From Acidobacteriota bacterium (GTDB lineage: Bacteria; Acidobacteriota; Thermoanaerobaculia; Multivoradales; JAHEKO01), in NCBI GenBank assembly GCA_022561975.1, contig JADFQD010000010.1:1-44433 (forward strand): a stretch of DNA of 44,433 nucleotides, in the 5' to 3' direction. Positions 11,601-19,343 of this stretch are shown here, one piece after another. Within the stretch, counting starts at the first letter, position 1. Every line of letters begins with the position of its first letter. Position numbers and translations under genes: made by a program. Under the pieces are notes generated by a model. It saw only the letters and a program-made list of their open reading frames with translations. It made no database searches and was not told the origin of the DNA.

Positions 11601-12064
11601 CCGTGCGAGAGCTGCGAGGGGAGGTGATTGTCGACTCGATTTCGACCGCGATCGAGTTGCCGTTCGAGCTGGTGGTGCCCGAGGAATATCTCGCCGAACA
11701 GAACCTCCGGCTCGAGTTGTATCGCCAGATCGCAGCCGGTGAAGGTTCGTCGGAGGAGCTGCTGGCCGAATTGCGCGACCGCTACGGCGAGCCTCCCAAG
11801 TCTGTTCACCGCCTGCTCGAGGTGTCGGCCCTCAAGCGCTTGGCCGAGTCGCTACGCGTGCAGTCGATCACGGGTGGGTCCGGAACGCTCAAGATCCGCT
11901 TCCGGCACGATACGCGAATCGCGGCCGAGGATCTGATTCGTTTCGTCGGCGAGCGCGACGAACTCTCGTTCAGTCCGAGCGGAGTGCTAACCTGGGCGGG
12001 CGTTCCCGACGAACGGTTGGTGATGTGGGCTCACCAGGCTCTGGAGGAACTCTCAGCCAATTGA
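8627..12064 (+). CDS. mfd: Transcription-repair coupling factor Mfd
   Basis: The product removes RNA polymerase stalled at DNA lesions and recruits UvrA. The 1145-residue chain has the full domain order. The UvrB-like N-terminal module includes GGFAVRGGIVDCFPPG. The CarD-like RNA-polymerase-interacting domain is near residues 465-575 (LKLGDFIVHEDHGIGQF). The RecG-type translocase has Walker A GDVGFGKTE near 640, DEEQRFG near 738 and TATPVPRTL near 765. A helicase C-lobe contains QLRGRVGRS, and the TRCF C-terminal domain is near 1000-1095. ATG 8627 is given as the start, but ATG 8639 suits the putative -10 at 8623 better. The TGA stop overlaps a TTG start of the next gene. Confidence 0.97.
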   Translation: MGGVMNGWGSQNERLRASDAYQRLRRDLGPASGLPAEAAAWIHALLAEEREQDALVIVPRESAALAWQAAAELFGHAATFFSPPSLTPYQSAALPMSIAVREVVTLDRLARGEARILITTPAGLFRKLPSQSALSGRAITVERGEELDLDALIAGLLDLGFERVDLVEEVGGFAVRGGIVDCFPPGLELPLRFDFFGDQIESLRSFDPGDQRSREEIASARLLPLTLFETGVERMARLGAILLREGADLSGEEKARVAGLLEGVSFPGWQELLPVLEIGASTVLDWLQDEPLICVFEPGDVLAEVSAYAERLASDREHKRTIGELALAEERLLHSKRTVETMVEAAALTISNSVSEVEAVSFGASSTDLFHNQLQRFPAEVAAALARHERVVIAAPSEHRGRLEAFCESYGLAFGAQGVSVVAGELDRGFRLPAAGLSLFSEDQLFRRVAPRRSRRRGAVFFSGLRDLKLGDFIVHEDHGIGQFVGLRSLGKAADDDSHVPETLRLPVRGSTLGGVEALEIRYAGSRTLLLPPSGLDRMQRYMGFDGVAPKLDRLGGTSWVRKRDRVKSGMRRMAGDLLKLYAERQLARAPEMAPDSDLQSQFDAAFDYEPTEDQLQAILAVKEDLEDSRPMDRLLCGDVGFGKTEVAMRAAFKVVDGGFQVAVLAPTTILADQHLETFRKRFAGFPVEVDMVSRFRTTKEVAAVRERLSRGAIDILIGTHRLLSQDVEFSKLGLLIIDEEQRFGVAQKERVRKLKKDVHVLAMTATPVPRTLQLSLAGVRDLSTIETPPRGRMAVETAIVPFGRELVREAIEYELDRGGQIYYVYNRVESIEEMAQQLSEICPRARIVIGHGRLSENQLAKRMRAFKAGDYDLLLASTIIENGIDIPNVNTILVHRAERFGLSQLYQLRGRVGRSRRLAFCYLMTPPRQALTALSRKRLEAIREFTELGAGFRVAARDLEIRGAGDLLGAEQSGHIAAVGLETYLKMLDETVRELRGEVIVDSISTAIELPFELVVPEEYLAEQNLRLELYRQIAAGEGSSEELLAELRDRYGEPPKSVHRLLEVSALKRLAESLRVQSITGGSGTLKIRFRHDTRIAAEDLIRFVGERDELSFSPSGVLTWAGVPDERLVMWAHQALEELSAN

Positions 12065-12879
12065 GGCAAACGATTGCAACCCTCACGCTGAGTGCCGTCG
12101 CCCTGTGTTGCGGCATCGCCTGCGGTCGGAGGGCTCCGGCGGCCGACGTCGTGGCGCAGTTGGGTCGTCAGCCGGTCCCCTACGCCGAGTTCGATGTTTA
12201 CCTGGCCGCGAACGCGATCGTTGAAGCTCCTTCGCTCGACAGCGAGGTACTGTCCAGCCTCTTCGATCAGTTCCTCGAGGAACTTCTCCTGACCCGGCTC
12301 GCGGCCGACGAAGGGATCGAAGCGGGCGCTGCGCGCGTTGCCGTTGCCCGCCTGATCTCCGAGGCCAGTGAGCCGGTCGATCGCGGCGAGGTCGAAGCCT
12401 TCTTTCGAGCGAATCCGGACCGATTTCGCCTGGCCGAGAGTGTGCGATTGCGTCAGGTCCTGGTGGAGGAGCGTGCCACCGCCGAGCTCGCGGCTCGAGA
12501 GCTGGCCGCCGGCGTGCCTTTCGAGGAGGTGGCGCGGCGATACTCGCAGGGTCCTCGAGCCGCTGAGGGTGGCGATCAGGGTGTGCTGACGCGCGAAGAC
12601 TTGCCGCCCGAGATCGCCCATCAGATTTTCGGACTGCCTTCGGGAGAAGTCAGCGAAATCATCGCGGCCGAATACGGTTTTCACATCTTTCAGATCTCCG
12701 AGCGCTACCCGGAGACACAGACACCGCTCGACGCGGCCGCTAGGGAGATCGTCGAGCTGCTCGAGGAGAGGAAGCGGGGCCAAGCTGCGCGAGTCCTCCT
12801 CGAACGAGCGGTCAAGCGCTACAATATGCGTCTCTACCCACGGAATCTTCCGTTCCAGTACCTGGGGAAATATGACTAG
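12061..12879 (+). CDS. Parvulin-type peptidyl-prolyl isomerase lipoprotein
   Basis: This is a predicted lipoprotein foldase of the periplasm. The signal sequence is followed by a lipobox-like GIAC (or ALCC just before it). A SurA-N-like helical segment runs to about residue 120. A PpiC rotamase domain covers about 135-235, with LRQVLVEE, FEEVARRYSQGP...GGDQGVL and YGFHIFQI matching the parvulin fold. TTG 12061 is chosen because it forms a TTGA overlap with the mfd stop and gives a compact signal peptide. ATG 12025 (in frame, inside mfd) is the alternative. The end overlaps the next gene by 8 bases. Pairing with a SurA-like protein suggests outer-membrane-protein folding. Confidence 0.85.
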   Translation: MRQTIATLTLSAVALCCGIACGRRAPAADVVAQLGRQPVPYAEFDVYLAANAIVEAPSLDSEVLSSLFDQFLEELLLTRLAADEGIEAGAARVAVARLISEASEPVDRGEVEAFFRANPDRFRLAESVRLRQVLVEERATAELAARELAAGVPFEEVARRYSQGPRAAEGGDQGVLTREDLPPEIAHQIFGLPSGEVSEIIAAEYGFHIFQISERYPETQTPLDAAAREIVELLEERKRGQAARVLLERAVKRYNMRLYPRNLPFQYLGKYD

Positions 12880-13942
12880 ACAGAGCACTCTCAAGGGCGG
12901 TTCAATCCTTCTGGTAGCCGCCGTCCTATCCGCGACGGTTCCAGCTGTTGGTGAAGTCAACCGGGTTGTCCTGCGGGTCAACGATCGCATTGCCACTCTC
13001 GTCGACTACGAGAATCTCAAGAACGAGAGGGTTCGAGGGCTGGCGCGCTCAGAGATGTCGGAAGAAGAGCGGCAGCGACAGCTGGCCGGCGTTGGGATCG
13101 ACACAATGCGCAACCTGTTTCAAGAGATGCTCTTGCTGTCGCGCGCGGACCAGCTCGAAGTTCGAATCGGGCCATCGCAGATGCAGGAGGCGGTGGAGAG
13201 CACCAAGAAGAGCTTCGGGATCGACACCGACGAGGACTTTGAGGAGGCTCTACGCCAATCCGGGCTGACTCGCGAGAGTTTGCGCGAGCAGATCGAAAGC
13301 AGCCTGAGGATTCAAGAGGTCTTCGGCCTCGAGGTCTATTCGCAAGTCGGCGTCGAGGAAGAGGACCTGAGGCGCTACTACGGGTCTCATCCAGATGAGT
13401 TTCGCACCACCGCCGCCGTGTTGCTGCGGGAGGTGATCGCTCTCGAGTCGTCGGGTCTGGATGAGGCGGCATTGTCCGACTTGGCGGCCAAGGTCAGGGA
13501 GGCGATGGCTGCCGGCAAGGCCGATCAACTACTGGCCGAAACCCAGGTCGACGGTTTGACGACCGGTTGGATCGACTTGGGGTGGGTCGAGAGCGGCGAC
13601 CTCGACCCGCAGCTCGAAGCGGCGATCGCAGACGTCGAGGCGGGTGGAGTCAGCGAGCCGACGGCGGCTCGGGGCGGACTGCACCTGCTGCAAGTACTCG
13701 AGCACCGGGACGCGCGAGTGCGTGAGTTCGCCGAAATTCGAGAGCAGCTGGAGCTTGCCGAGCGAAGTCGCCGGATCGAAAAGCGACAGGCCGAGTACCT
13801 GCGCGAACTCGAGGACGCGGCTTTCATCGTGGCGAATCCGCCGCCCGAAGCGGCGGACTTTCGTGCCGAGTGGGCCGGCGTTGGCCAACCGGCTTTCATC
13901 GAGCGCCCGGACGGCGTCGAACCCGAGTCAGAGAGCGGCTAG
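12872..13942 (+). CDS. SurA-like periplasmic chaperone/PPIase
   Basis: This 356-residue exported protein starts with a Sec signal peptide (residues 1-27). A SurA N-terminal chaperone domain follows to about 170: NDRIATLVDYEN, then the FQEMLLLSRADQLEVRI helix typical of SurA. A single parvulin domain lies near 175-295 (LREVIAL, GWIDLGWV, GGLHLLQVLEHR). E. coli SurA has two rotamase domains, so this is a one-rotamase version. It probably escorts unfolded outer-membrane proteins. It overlaps the preceding foldase gene by 8 bases and ends 181 bases before mraZ. Confidence 0.85.
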   Translation: MTRQSTLKGGSILLVAAVLSATVPAVGEVNRVVLRVNDRIATLVDYENLKNERVRGLARSEMSEEERQRQLAGVGIDTMRNLFQEMLLLSRADQLEVRIGPSQMQEAVESTKKSFGIDTDEDFEEALRQSGLTRESLREQIESSLRIQEVFGLEVYSQVGVEEEDLRRYYGSHPDEFRTTAAVLLREVIALESSGLDEAALSDLAAKVREAMAAGKADQLLAETQVDGLTTGWIDLGWVESGDLDPQLEAAIADVEAGGVSEPTAARGGLHLLQVLEHRDARVREFAEIREQLELAERSRRIEKRQAEYLRELEDAAFIVANPPPEAADFRAEWAGVGQPAFIERPDGVEPESESG

Positions 13943-14050
13943 CGGCGCCTTCGTCGCGGACGCTACAGTCCGCTGTCCGGAGCCTCCGGGGAGGTGGTTG
14001 GGAACGATGGGGCAGCCCATTTACGCTTGGTTTTCGGTTCCTGAAAAAAG

Positions 14051-14090
14051 GTGGACTAAAGTGGACAGAAGTGGAGTCTGATGGTAGGGT
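14051..14090 (+). promoter_or_regulatory. dcw promoter with three MraZ-type boxes
   Basis: Three direct repeats GTGGA(C/G) start at 14051, 14061 and 14071, exactly one helical turn apart. MraZ is known to bind TGGG-type repeats with this spacing in front of its own gene in other bacteria. The middle box contains TGGACA (14062-14067), which is 17 bases from TAGGGT (14085-14090), a reasonable -35/-10 pair. MraZ bound here would cover the promoter, so autorepression of the whole division operon is the likely logic. Confidence 0.7.
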
Positions 14091-14123
14091 CACTCAGATT
14101 TTCATGGAAGGTATGTCCTGTTC

Positions 14124-14564
14124 ATGTTTCGCGGAAGTGCGCCAGCAAGGATCGACAATAAGGGCCGGTTGAAGGTCCCCACGACGTTTCGACGTGTCCT
14201 GGAGGAGCGCTACGGCCGCGAGCTGTTCATCACCTCGATCGTCGGTGAGTCGGTCCACCTTTACCCGCTCGAAGTCTGGGAAGAGTTGGAGAATCGTCTG
14301 GCCGGTCTTCCGTCCACCGATCGGACCAAGATGCGGTTCCTGGAACGCGTCGCCTACTTCGGTCAGCAGGCACAGTTGGATTCGCAGGGGCGGGTGGTCG
14401 TGTCGCCGCTATTGCGCGAGAGCGCGGACATGACCGGTGAAGTGGTCGTGGCCGGCCGCTTGGATCACCTAGAGGTTTGGAACCACGACCGACTGCTCGC
14501 AAGATTCCGGGAACAGCCGTTCACGGACGCGGATTTCGAGTACCTGAGCGAGCGCGGCATCTAG
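14124..14564 (+). CDS. mraZ: MraZ, transcriptional regulator of the dcw cluster
   Basis: This is a 146-residue protein with two SpoVT-AbrB-like halves. The first begins FRGSAPARIDNKGRLKVPTT, and the second has QAQLDSQGRVVVSPLLRE near residues 81-100. This DxxGR duplication is the MraZ signature. MraZ forms a ring that binds direct repeats upstream of the dcw operon; such repeats lie at 14051-14077. ATG 14124 is preceded by GGAAGG. It is the first gene of the operon, and rsmH follows after 22 bases. Confidence 0.96.
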   Translation: MFRGSAPARIDNKGRLKVPTTFRRVLEERYGRELFITSIVGESVHLYPLEVWEELENRLAGLPSTDRTKMRFLERVAYFGQQAQLDSQGRVVVSPLLRESADMTGEVVVAGRLDHLEVWNHDRLLARFREQPFTDADFEYLSERGI

Positions 14565-14586
14565 CAAGTTCATTGAAACGAATTGA

Positions 14587-15528
14587 GTGCAACACCAACC
14601 AGTCCTGCTTCGCGAAGTCAGCACCTTTCTCCGGCCGGAGCGAGGAGGGTTGTTTGTGGACTGCACCGTGGGTCTCGGAGGCCACGCGGAAGCGATCCTC
14701 GGCGCAAGCCCGGAGGTTCGCGTTCTGGGTGTCGATCGTGACCCGCAGGCGCTGGCAATGGCGCGCGAGCGTCTCGAGCAATTCGGTTCGCGCGTGCGGC
14801 TGGTGGAGGCGGATTTCGCCGACTTGCCGGAGGTTTTGGAGCAGCTCGGTGAAGGGCTCGCGACGGGTGTGCTGGCGGATCTCGGAGTCTCCTCGCTGCA
14901 GCTGGATTCGGCAGAGCGGGGGTTCAGCTTCAGGCGGAACGGGCCCCTCGACATGCGCATGGGAGACCAAGGTCCGACGGCGGCTGATGTCGTCAACACA
15001 TATTCGGAGGAAGCTTTGCGAAATATTCTTTGGCAGCACGGCAACGAGAGACAGGCGCGTCGAATAGCGAGAGCACTCGTTCGGGAACGTGAGATAAAGC
15101 CGCTCGAGACGACGGACGACTTGAAGAGAATTGTCTACCGGGCCAAGAGCAAGTCCGGCCGCCCCGGGCGCGGACCCTGGAGAAGAGAAGGCCGCGTCGA
15201 TCCCGCGACCCGCGTGTTTCAGGCGCTCAGGATCGAGGTCAACATGGAGCTTTCGCGACTCCAGACGCTCTTGGACAAAGTGGTCAAGCTGATCGACGCC
15301 GAAGGTCGGCTGGTGATGATCTCGTACCACAGTCTCGAGGACCGAATCGTGAAGAACTCCTTGCGCCAACTGGCTCGAGGCAAGATCGACGGAATCACTG
15401 GCCGGACCCATTCGGAGACCCGAGTGATCGAAGTCTTGACAAAGAAACCGGTTCGGCCCTCGGCGGAAGAAATCGCGATCAACCCACGGTCCCGGTCCGC
15501 GCGGCTACGCGCCGCAAGGAGGCTTTAG
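14587..15528 (+). CDS. rsmH: 16S rRNA (cytosine-1402-N4)-methyltransferase
   Basis: RsmH (MraW) methylates C1402 in the ribosomal P site using SAM. The 313-residue protein starts HQPVLLREV. It contains the SAM-binding motif FVDCTVGLGGHAEAIL (about residues 23-38), GVDRDPQAL, LADLGVSSLQLDSAERGFSF and SYHSLEDRIVK, all family hallmarks. The inserted helical domain is Lys/Arg rich. GTG 14587 is the only start that gives the normal N-terminus. It holds its usual second place in the dcw operon. Confidence 0.97.
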   Translation: MQHQPVLLREVSTFLRPERGGLFVDCTVGLGGHAEAILGASPEVRVLGVDRDPQALAMARERLEQFGSRVRLVEADFADLPEVLEQLGEGLATGVLADLGVSSLQLDSAERGFSFRRNGPLDMRMGDQGPTAADVVNTYSEEALRNILWQHGNERQARRIARALVREREIKPLETTDDLKRIVYRAKSKSGRPGRGPWRREGRVDPATRVFQALRIEVNMELSRLQTLLDKVVKLIDAEGRLVMISYHSLEDRIVKNSLRQLARGKIDGITGRTHSETRVIEVLTKKPVRPSAEEIAINPRSRSARLRAARRL

Positions 15529-15535
15529 TTCTCTC

Positions 15536-15880
15536 GTGAGGCGTTCGTATGCCGTTGTCCGGCCGGTCAGTAACACCTACCTGATTCGGGAGCGTGATCG
15601 CCGACGCCGTCGAGAGCTTCTGTGGGTCGCGAGCGTCTTGGTCCCGCTCGGACTCTGTGCTCTGGTCTACGTATGGCTACAGGTCGAGGTGCTGCGGGTA
15701 GGCTATCGCATTCACGACCTCGAGAAACTTCTGGAACGGCGCGTTGGACTCGAAAGGCAGCTCGGGCTGGAGGCGGCTTTTCTCGGGAGCCCGCGACGGA
15801 TCGAGCAACGCGCGGTCGCTGAATTGGGGATGTCGGCACCGGCTGCGGAGCAGCTGATCTTTGCGGAGGCGACGCCGTGA
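15536..15880 (+). CDS. ftsL: Cell division protein FtsL-like
   Basis: This 114-residue bitopic protein has an Arg-rich cytoplasmic N-terminus (RERDRRRRRE). One membrane helix follows (about residues 30-48), then a coiled-coil stretch (VGYRIHDLEKLLERRVGLERQL) and a short C-terminal region. Sequence similarity to FtsL is weak, as is usual for the family. The call rests on topology and its fixed place between rsmH and ftsI. FtsL would pair with the FtsB encoded at 6.8 kb. It starts with GTG 7 bases after rsmH and ends in a GTGA overlap with ftsI. Confidence 0.85.
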   Translation: MRRSYAVVRPVSNTYLIRERDRRRRRELLWVASVLVPLGLCALVYVWLQVEVLRVGYRIHDLEKLLERRVGLERQLGLEAAFLGSPRRIEQRAVAELGMSAPAAEQLIFAEATP

Positions 15881-17862
15881 ACGGCCGGCTCGCAGTCTTT
15901 TTGGTGATGATGGCTCTGTGGGCCGTCGCGATCTCCGCCCGGCTTTTCCAACTGCAGGTGGTCGAGCACGAGAGCTACCGGCAGCGGGCGTTGGACCAGC
16001 AGCTCCAAGTGGTCGAGCTGGCGCCGCCGAGAGGCACAATCTTCGATGCCCGCGGTCGCCAGCTGGCGGTCTCGATGGCGGTGGACTCGGCGTATGTTCT
16101 GCCGCACAAGATCGCCGATGTCCAAGACGCCGTCAAGAAGATAGCCCCGATTCTGGGCCTGACGCCCGAGGCAACGCTCGAACGACTGACCGACCGGCAT
16201 CGATGGCTGTGGCTGGCTCGCCAGCTCGATCCTCCGGTTGCCCAGGCGCTTCGAGACCTCGAGATCGAGGGTCTTGGTTTCGTGGAGGAGAGCAAGCGGT
16301 TCTATCCTCTCGACGAACTGGCGGGCCCGGTGCTCGGTTTCGTGGGCACGGACCATTCGGGGCTGGCCGGTCTGGAATCCGCCTACAATCAGGTCGTCTC
16401 CGGTAAGCCGGTGCGCCGCCGTTTCCTGAGGGATGCTCTCGACGGTGGCGTGGTGGCACCGGGTTTTTCGTTTATCGACGCCGAGCCCGGTGCCGACCTC
16501 CACCTGACGATCGACGCGACGGTTCAGCACATCGTCGAAGCCGAGCTTGCTCGAGCACTCGAGACGAGTCGAGCGCGGGCCGGTGTTGTGGTGTTGATGC
16601 AGCCGCGAACCGGCGCGATTCTCGCGATGGCCTCGCTGCCGACCTACAACCCCAACCGGTTCGCTGACTACCCACAGACTCGATGGCGCAACGCAGCCGT
16701 CGAGTTTGCCTTCGAGCCTGGATCGACTTTCAAGGCCATCACCGCGACTGCGGCACTCGAAAGTAATTTGATCGATCCGATGGACATCATCGACTGCGGG
16801 CAGGGCGGGATCACGCTCGGTTCCATGAGGATCCGGGATCACAAGCCCTTCGGACGCCTCACCTTTCGCGATGTGATCGCCCGATCCAGCAACGTCGGAA
16901 TCATCAAGGTCGGGTTGAGACTCGAGCGCTCGGACCTCTTCGAGCAGATCCGCAAGTTCGGTTTTGGCTCTCCGACCGGCATCGATCTTCCCGGCGAGAA
17001 CGCCGGGATCTTTCGCAGTGTCGAGAAATGGTCGAAGTACGAGGCCGCCTACCTTTCGATCGGCCAGGGAATCTCGGCCACGCCGGTTCAGCTAGTGCGG
17101 GCATTTGGCGCCCTTGCCAATGGCGGAATTCTGGTCCGGCCGCACATCGTGGCGAGTATCGATCACGGCGACCGCGGCGATCTCCGATGGGCGCCGGCAC
17201 ACGGCAAGGCAAGCGAGGCCGTGGCGAGCGCCGCGACGCTGCGGACGGTCACGCGCCTGCTCGAGGCCGTGGTCGAGGAGGGCGGGGGAACGCTGGCTGC
17301 GGTTCCCGGCTATCGAGTCGCCGGTAAAACCGGCACGGCGCAGAAGGCGCTGCCGGGGGTAGGCTACCTCCCGGACCGCCATGTTGCGAGTTTTCTGGGC
17401 TTCGTCCCGTCACGCCGTCCGGAAATCGTGGCTCTGGTGATGCTCGATGACCCCGAGGGGCGTTTCTACGGGGGTGAGGTCGCGGCTCCGGTCTTCGGCT
17501 CGATCATGGCGCGGGTTCTTCCCTATCTGGGCGTCGCCCCCAGCCTACCCGATGGCTTTGACGCGCAGCCGGAGACGAGAACGTCGACGGCCACTCCGGC
17601 GCGGGAGGCGCGCGCCCTGCTGGTCCGCGCCATGCGGCCGGCGGCCGGCGGCGTATCTGAGCAGGGGGAGCGACTGGAGCTGGGCAGTGTGCCCGATGTT
17701 CGCGGCCTGACCGCTCGGGAGGCGATCCAGGTGCTGGCCGAGACCGGTCTCATGCCCAGGCTGCATGGCAGTGGCTTCGTCGAAACCCAGGTCCCGGTCG
17801 CGGGCCAGCCCCTGGAGATGGCGGCAGGAGAAGTCGAAATTTGGCTCGGAGCGAGCTCTTGA
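15877..17862 (+). CDS. ftsI: FtsI/PBP3 septal transpeptidase with C-terminal PASTA domain
   Basis: This is the septum-specific class B penicillin-binding protein that cross-links peptidoglycan. The 661 residues read in order: membrane anchor (5-25); the dimerisation/pedestal domain starting PPRGTIFDARG; and the transpeptidase with catalytic S283 in the STFK motif, SSN (337-339) and KTGTA (484-488). A single PASTA domain lies near 607-658 (VPDVRGLTAREAIQVLAETG), linked by an Ala/Arg/Thr-rich stretch (about 560-605). The PASTA domain is absent from E. coli FtsI but known in Spo-VD-like and many other PBPs. It starts with GTG in a GTGA overlap with ftsL, and its TGA shares one base with murE's ATG. 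Confidence 0.96.
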   Translation: MNGRLAVFLVMMALWAVAISARLFQLQVVEHESYRQRALDQQLQVVELAPPRGTIFDARGRQLAVSMAVDSAYVLPHKIADVQDAVKKIAPILGLTPEATLERLTDRHRWLWLARQLDPPVAQALRDLEIEGLGFVEESKRFYPLDELAGPVLGFVGTDHSGLAGLESAYNQVVSGKPVRRRFLRDALDGGVVAPGFSFIDAEPGADLHLTIDATVQHIVEAELARALETSRARAGVVVLMQPRTGAILAMASLPTYNPNRFADYPQTRWRNAAVEFAFEPGSTFKAITATAALESNLIDPMDIIDCGQGGITLGSMRIRDHKPFGRLTFRDVIARSSNVGIIKVGLRLERSDLFEQIRKFGFGSPTGIDLPGENAGIFRSVEKWSKYEAAYLSIGQGISATPVQLVRAFGALANGGILVRPHIVASIDHGDRGDLRWAPAHGKASEAVASAATLRTVTRLLEAVVEEGGGTLAAVPGYRVAGKTGTAQKALPGVGYLPDRHVASFLGFVPSRRPEIVALVMLDDPEGRFYGGEVAAPVFGSIMARVLPYLGVAPSLPDGFDAQPETRTSTATPAREARALLVRAMRPAAGGVSEQGERLELGSVPDVRGLTAREAIQVLAETGLMPRLHGSGFVETQVPVAGQPLEMAAGEVEIWLGASS

Positions 17863-19343
17863 TGGTGCCCGAAGTGATGCGCGCGTCAGAATTGATCAGA
17901 GGCTTGCCGATCGAATCCCTGGAGAAGGATTTTGAGATCACAGGGGTCACGCATGATTCCCGGAAGGTTCGTGACGGCGACCTCTTCGTGGCTCTGGTGG
18001 GTGATCGGTTCGATGGACGCGCCTTCGTCGCAGAGGCCAAGGCCCGAGGTGCCGCCGGCGTACTTTCGGTGGGCAATCCGCCGGCAGAGTATGACGGTCC
18101 ATGGCTTCGCGCGGGCGACCCGCGCGCGGCCATGGGACTTCTGGCAGCTCGGCTTCACCAGCATCCGGACCGCAACCTGGTGATGGTGGGCATCACCGGC
18201 ACCAATGGCAAGTCGACGGTTCTTGCGCTGGTGGCTGCGATGCTCGAATCGGCCGGCCATTCCACGGGAACGATCGGCACTTTGGGGCATCGATTCGGGA
18301 ACCTCGAAATCGAGGCCGGCCGCACGACTCCCGAAGCGACCGATCTGTACCCGCTGCTGCACGACATAGTAGAGCGCGGAGGTCACGCGGTGGTGATGGA
18401 AGTGTCGTCGCATGCGCTGGCTCTGGAGCGCGCCGCCGGCTTGGGTTTCGATGTCGCCGCGTTCACGAATCTCTCTCGGGATCACTTCGACTTTCACCGC
18501 GGTTTCGAGGACTACTATGCGGCCAAGCGCCGGCTTTTCGATCAGCTCAAGCCGGGAGGTTGGGCGGTCTTGAATCGGGACGACCCCTACGGGCGCAGGC
18601 TGGTCGCAGACCTCGAGGCCCGCTCGGTAGCGGTTATCACCTTCGGCGAGCGCGACGCCGACGTCTCGGTGGTCGGCGCGACCGTGACCATCGAAGGAAT
18701 CCGAGCGACTCTCGAGACGCCCCGGGGAGAGCTTGCGGTTGCCTCGCGGCTGCTGGGGCATTTCAATTTGCTCAACCTGCTGGCGGCGGTGGCTTGCGGC
18801 GAAGCCCTGGAGCTCGACCGCGGAGCGATCATCGAGGGAGTGAGAAGGCTCGGACCCGTGGCCGGCCGTCTCGAGGCGGTGGATTGCGGCCAGCCGTTTC
18901 CGGTATTTGTCGACTTCGCCCACACCGACGCGGCGCTGGCCGCGTCGTTGGGATCTTTGCGCGAGATCGCGTCGGGGCGAAAGATCGTGTGCGTCTTCGG
19001 TTGTGGTGGCGATCGCGATCCCGGCAAGCGGGTGCTCATGGGGCGCGTAGTCGGCGAACTGGCCGATCTGCCGATCGTCACGTCCGACAACCCACGGCAC
19101 GAGGACCCGATGGCGATTATCGCCGCCGTCGAACAGGGACTCGAGCAGAGCGGCAATGAGGCCTACAGGGTGGTTCCCGATCGCCGCGAGGCGATCGCAC
19201 GGGCGGTGGCCATCGCCGATGAAGGTTGGCTGGTCGTGGTCGCCGGCAAGGGCCACGAGGAAGGCCAGATCATCGGCGACGAGGTCCGGCCGTTTTCCGA
19301 TCGCGACGAGCTGATCGCAGCGCTGGAGGCCCGTTTTGGCTAG
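17862..19343 (+). CDS. murE: UDP-MurNAc-tripeptide ligase MurE
   Basis: MurE adds the third amino acid to UDP-MurNAc-L-Ala-D-Glu. The DNPR motif (SDNPRHEDP, near residue 410) marks the meso-diaminopimelate-specific type, as opposed to lysine enzymes. Other landmarks are the N-terminal Mur domain with THDSRKVRDGDLFVAL, the ATP site ITGTNGKST near 112-120, EVSSHAL, and AGKGHEEGQ near the C-terminus. The 493-residue length is normal. ATG 17862 overlaps the ftsI stop by one base (TGATG). An in-frame TTG at 17841 is a possible but less likely start. It overlaps murF by 8 bases. Confidence 0.97.
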   Translation: MVPEVMRASELIRGLPIESLEKDFEITGVTHDSRKVRDGDLFVALVGDRFDGRAFVAEAKARGAAGVLSVGNPPAEYDGPWLRAGDPRAAMGLLAARLHQHPDRNLVMVGITGTNGKSTVLALVAAMLESAGHSTGTIGTLGHRFGNLEIEAGRTTPEATDLYPLLHDIVERGGHAVVMEVSSHALALERAAGLGFDVAAFTNLSRDHFDFHRGFEDYYAAKRRLFDQLKPGGWAVLNRDDPYGRRLVADLEARSVAVITFGERDADVSVVGATVTIEGIRATLETPRGELAVASRLLGHFNLLNLLAAVACGEALELDRGAIIEGVRRLGPVAGRLEAVDCGQPFPVFVDFAHTDAALAASLGSLREIASGRKIVCVFGCGGDRDPGKRVLMGRVVGELADLPIVTSDNPRHEDPMAIIAAVEQGLEQSGNEAYRVVPDRREAIARAVAIADEGWLVVVAGKGHEEGQIIGDEVRPFSDRDELIAALEARFG

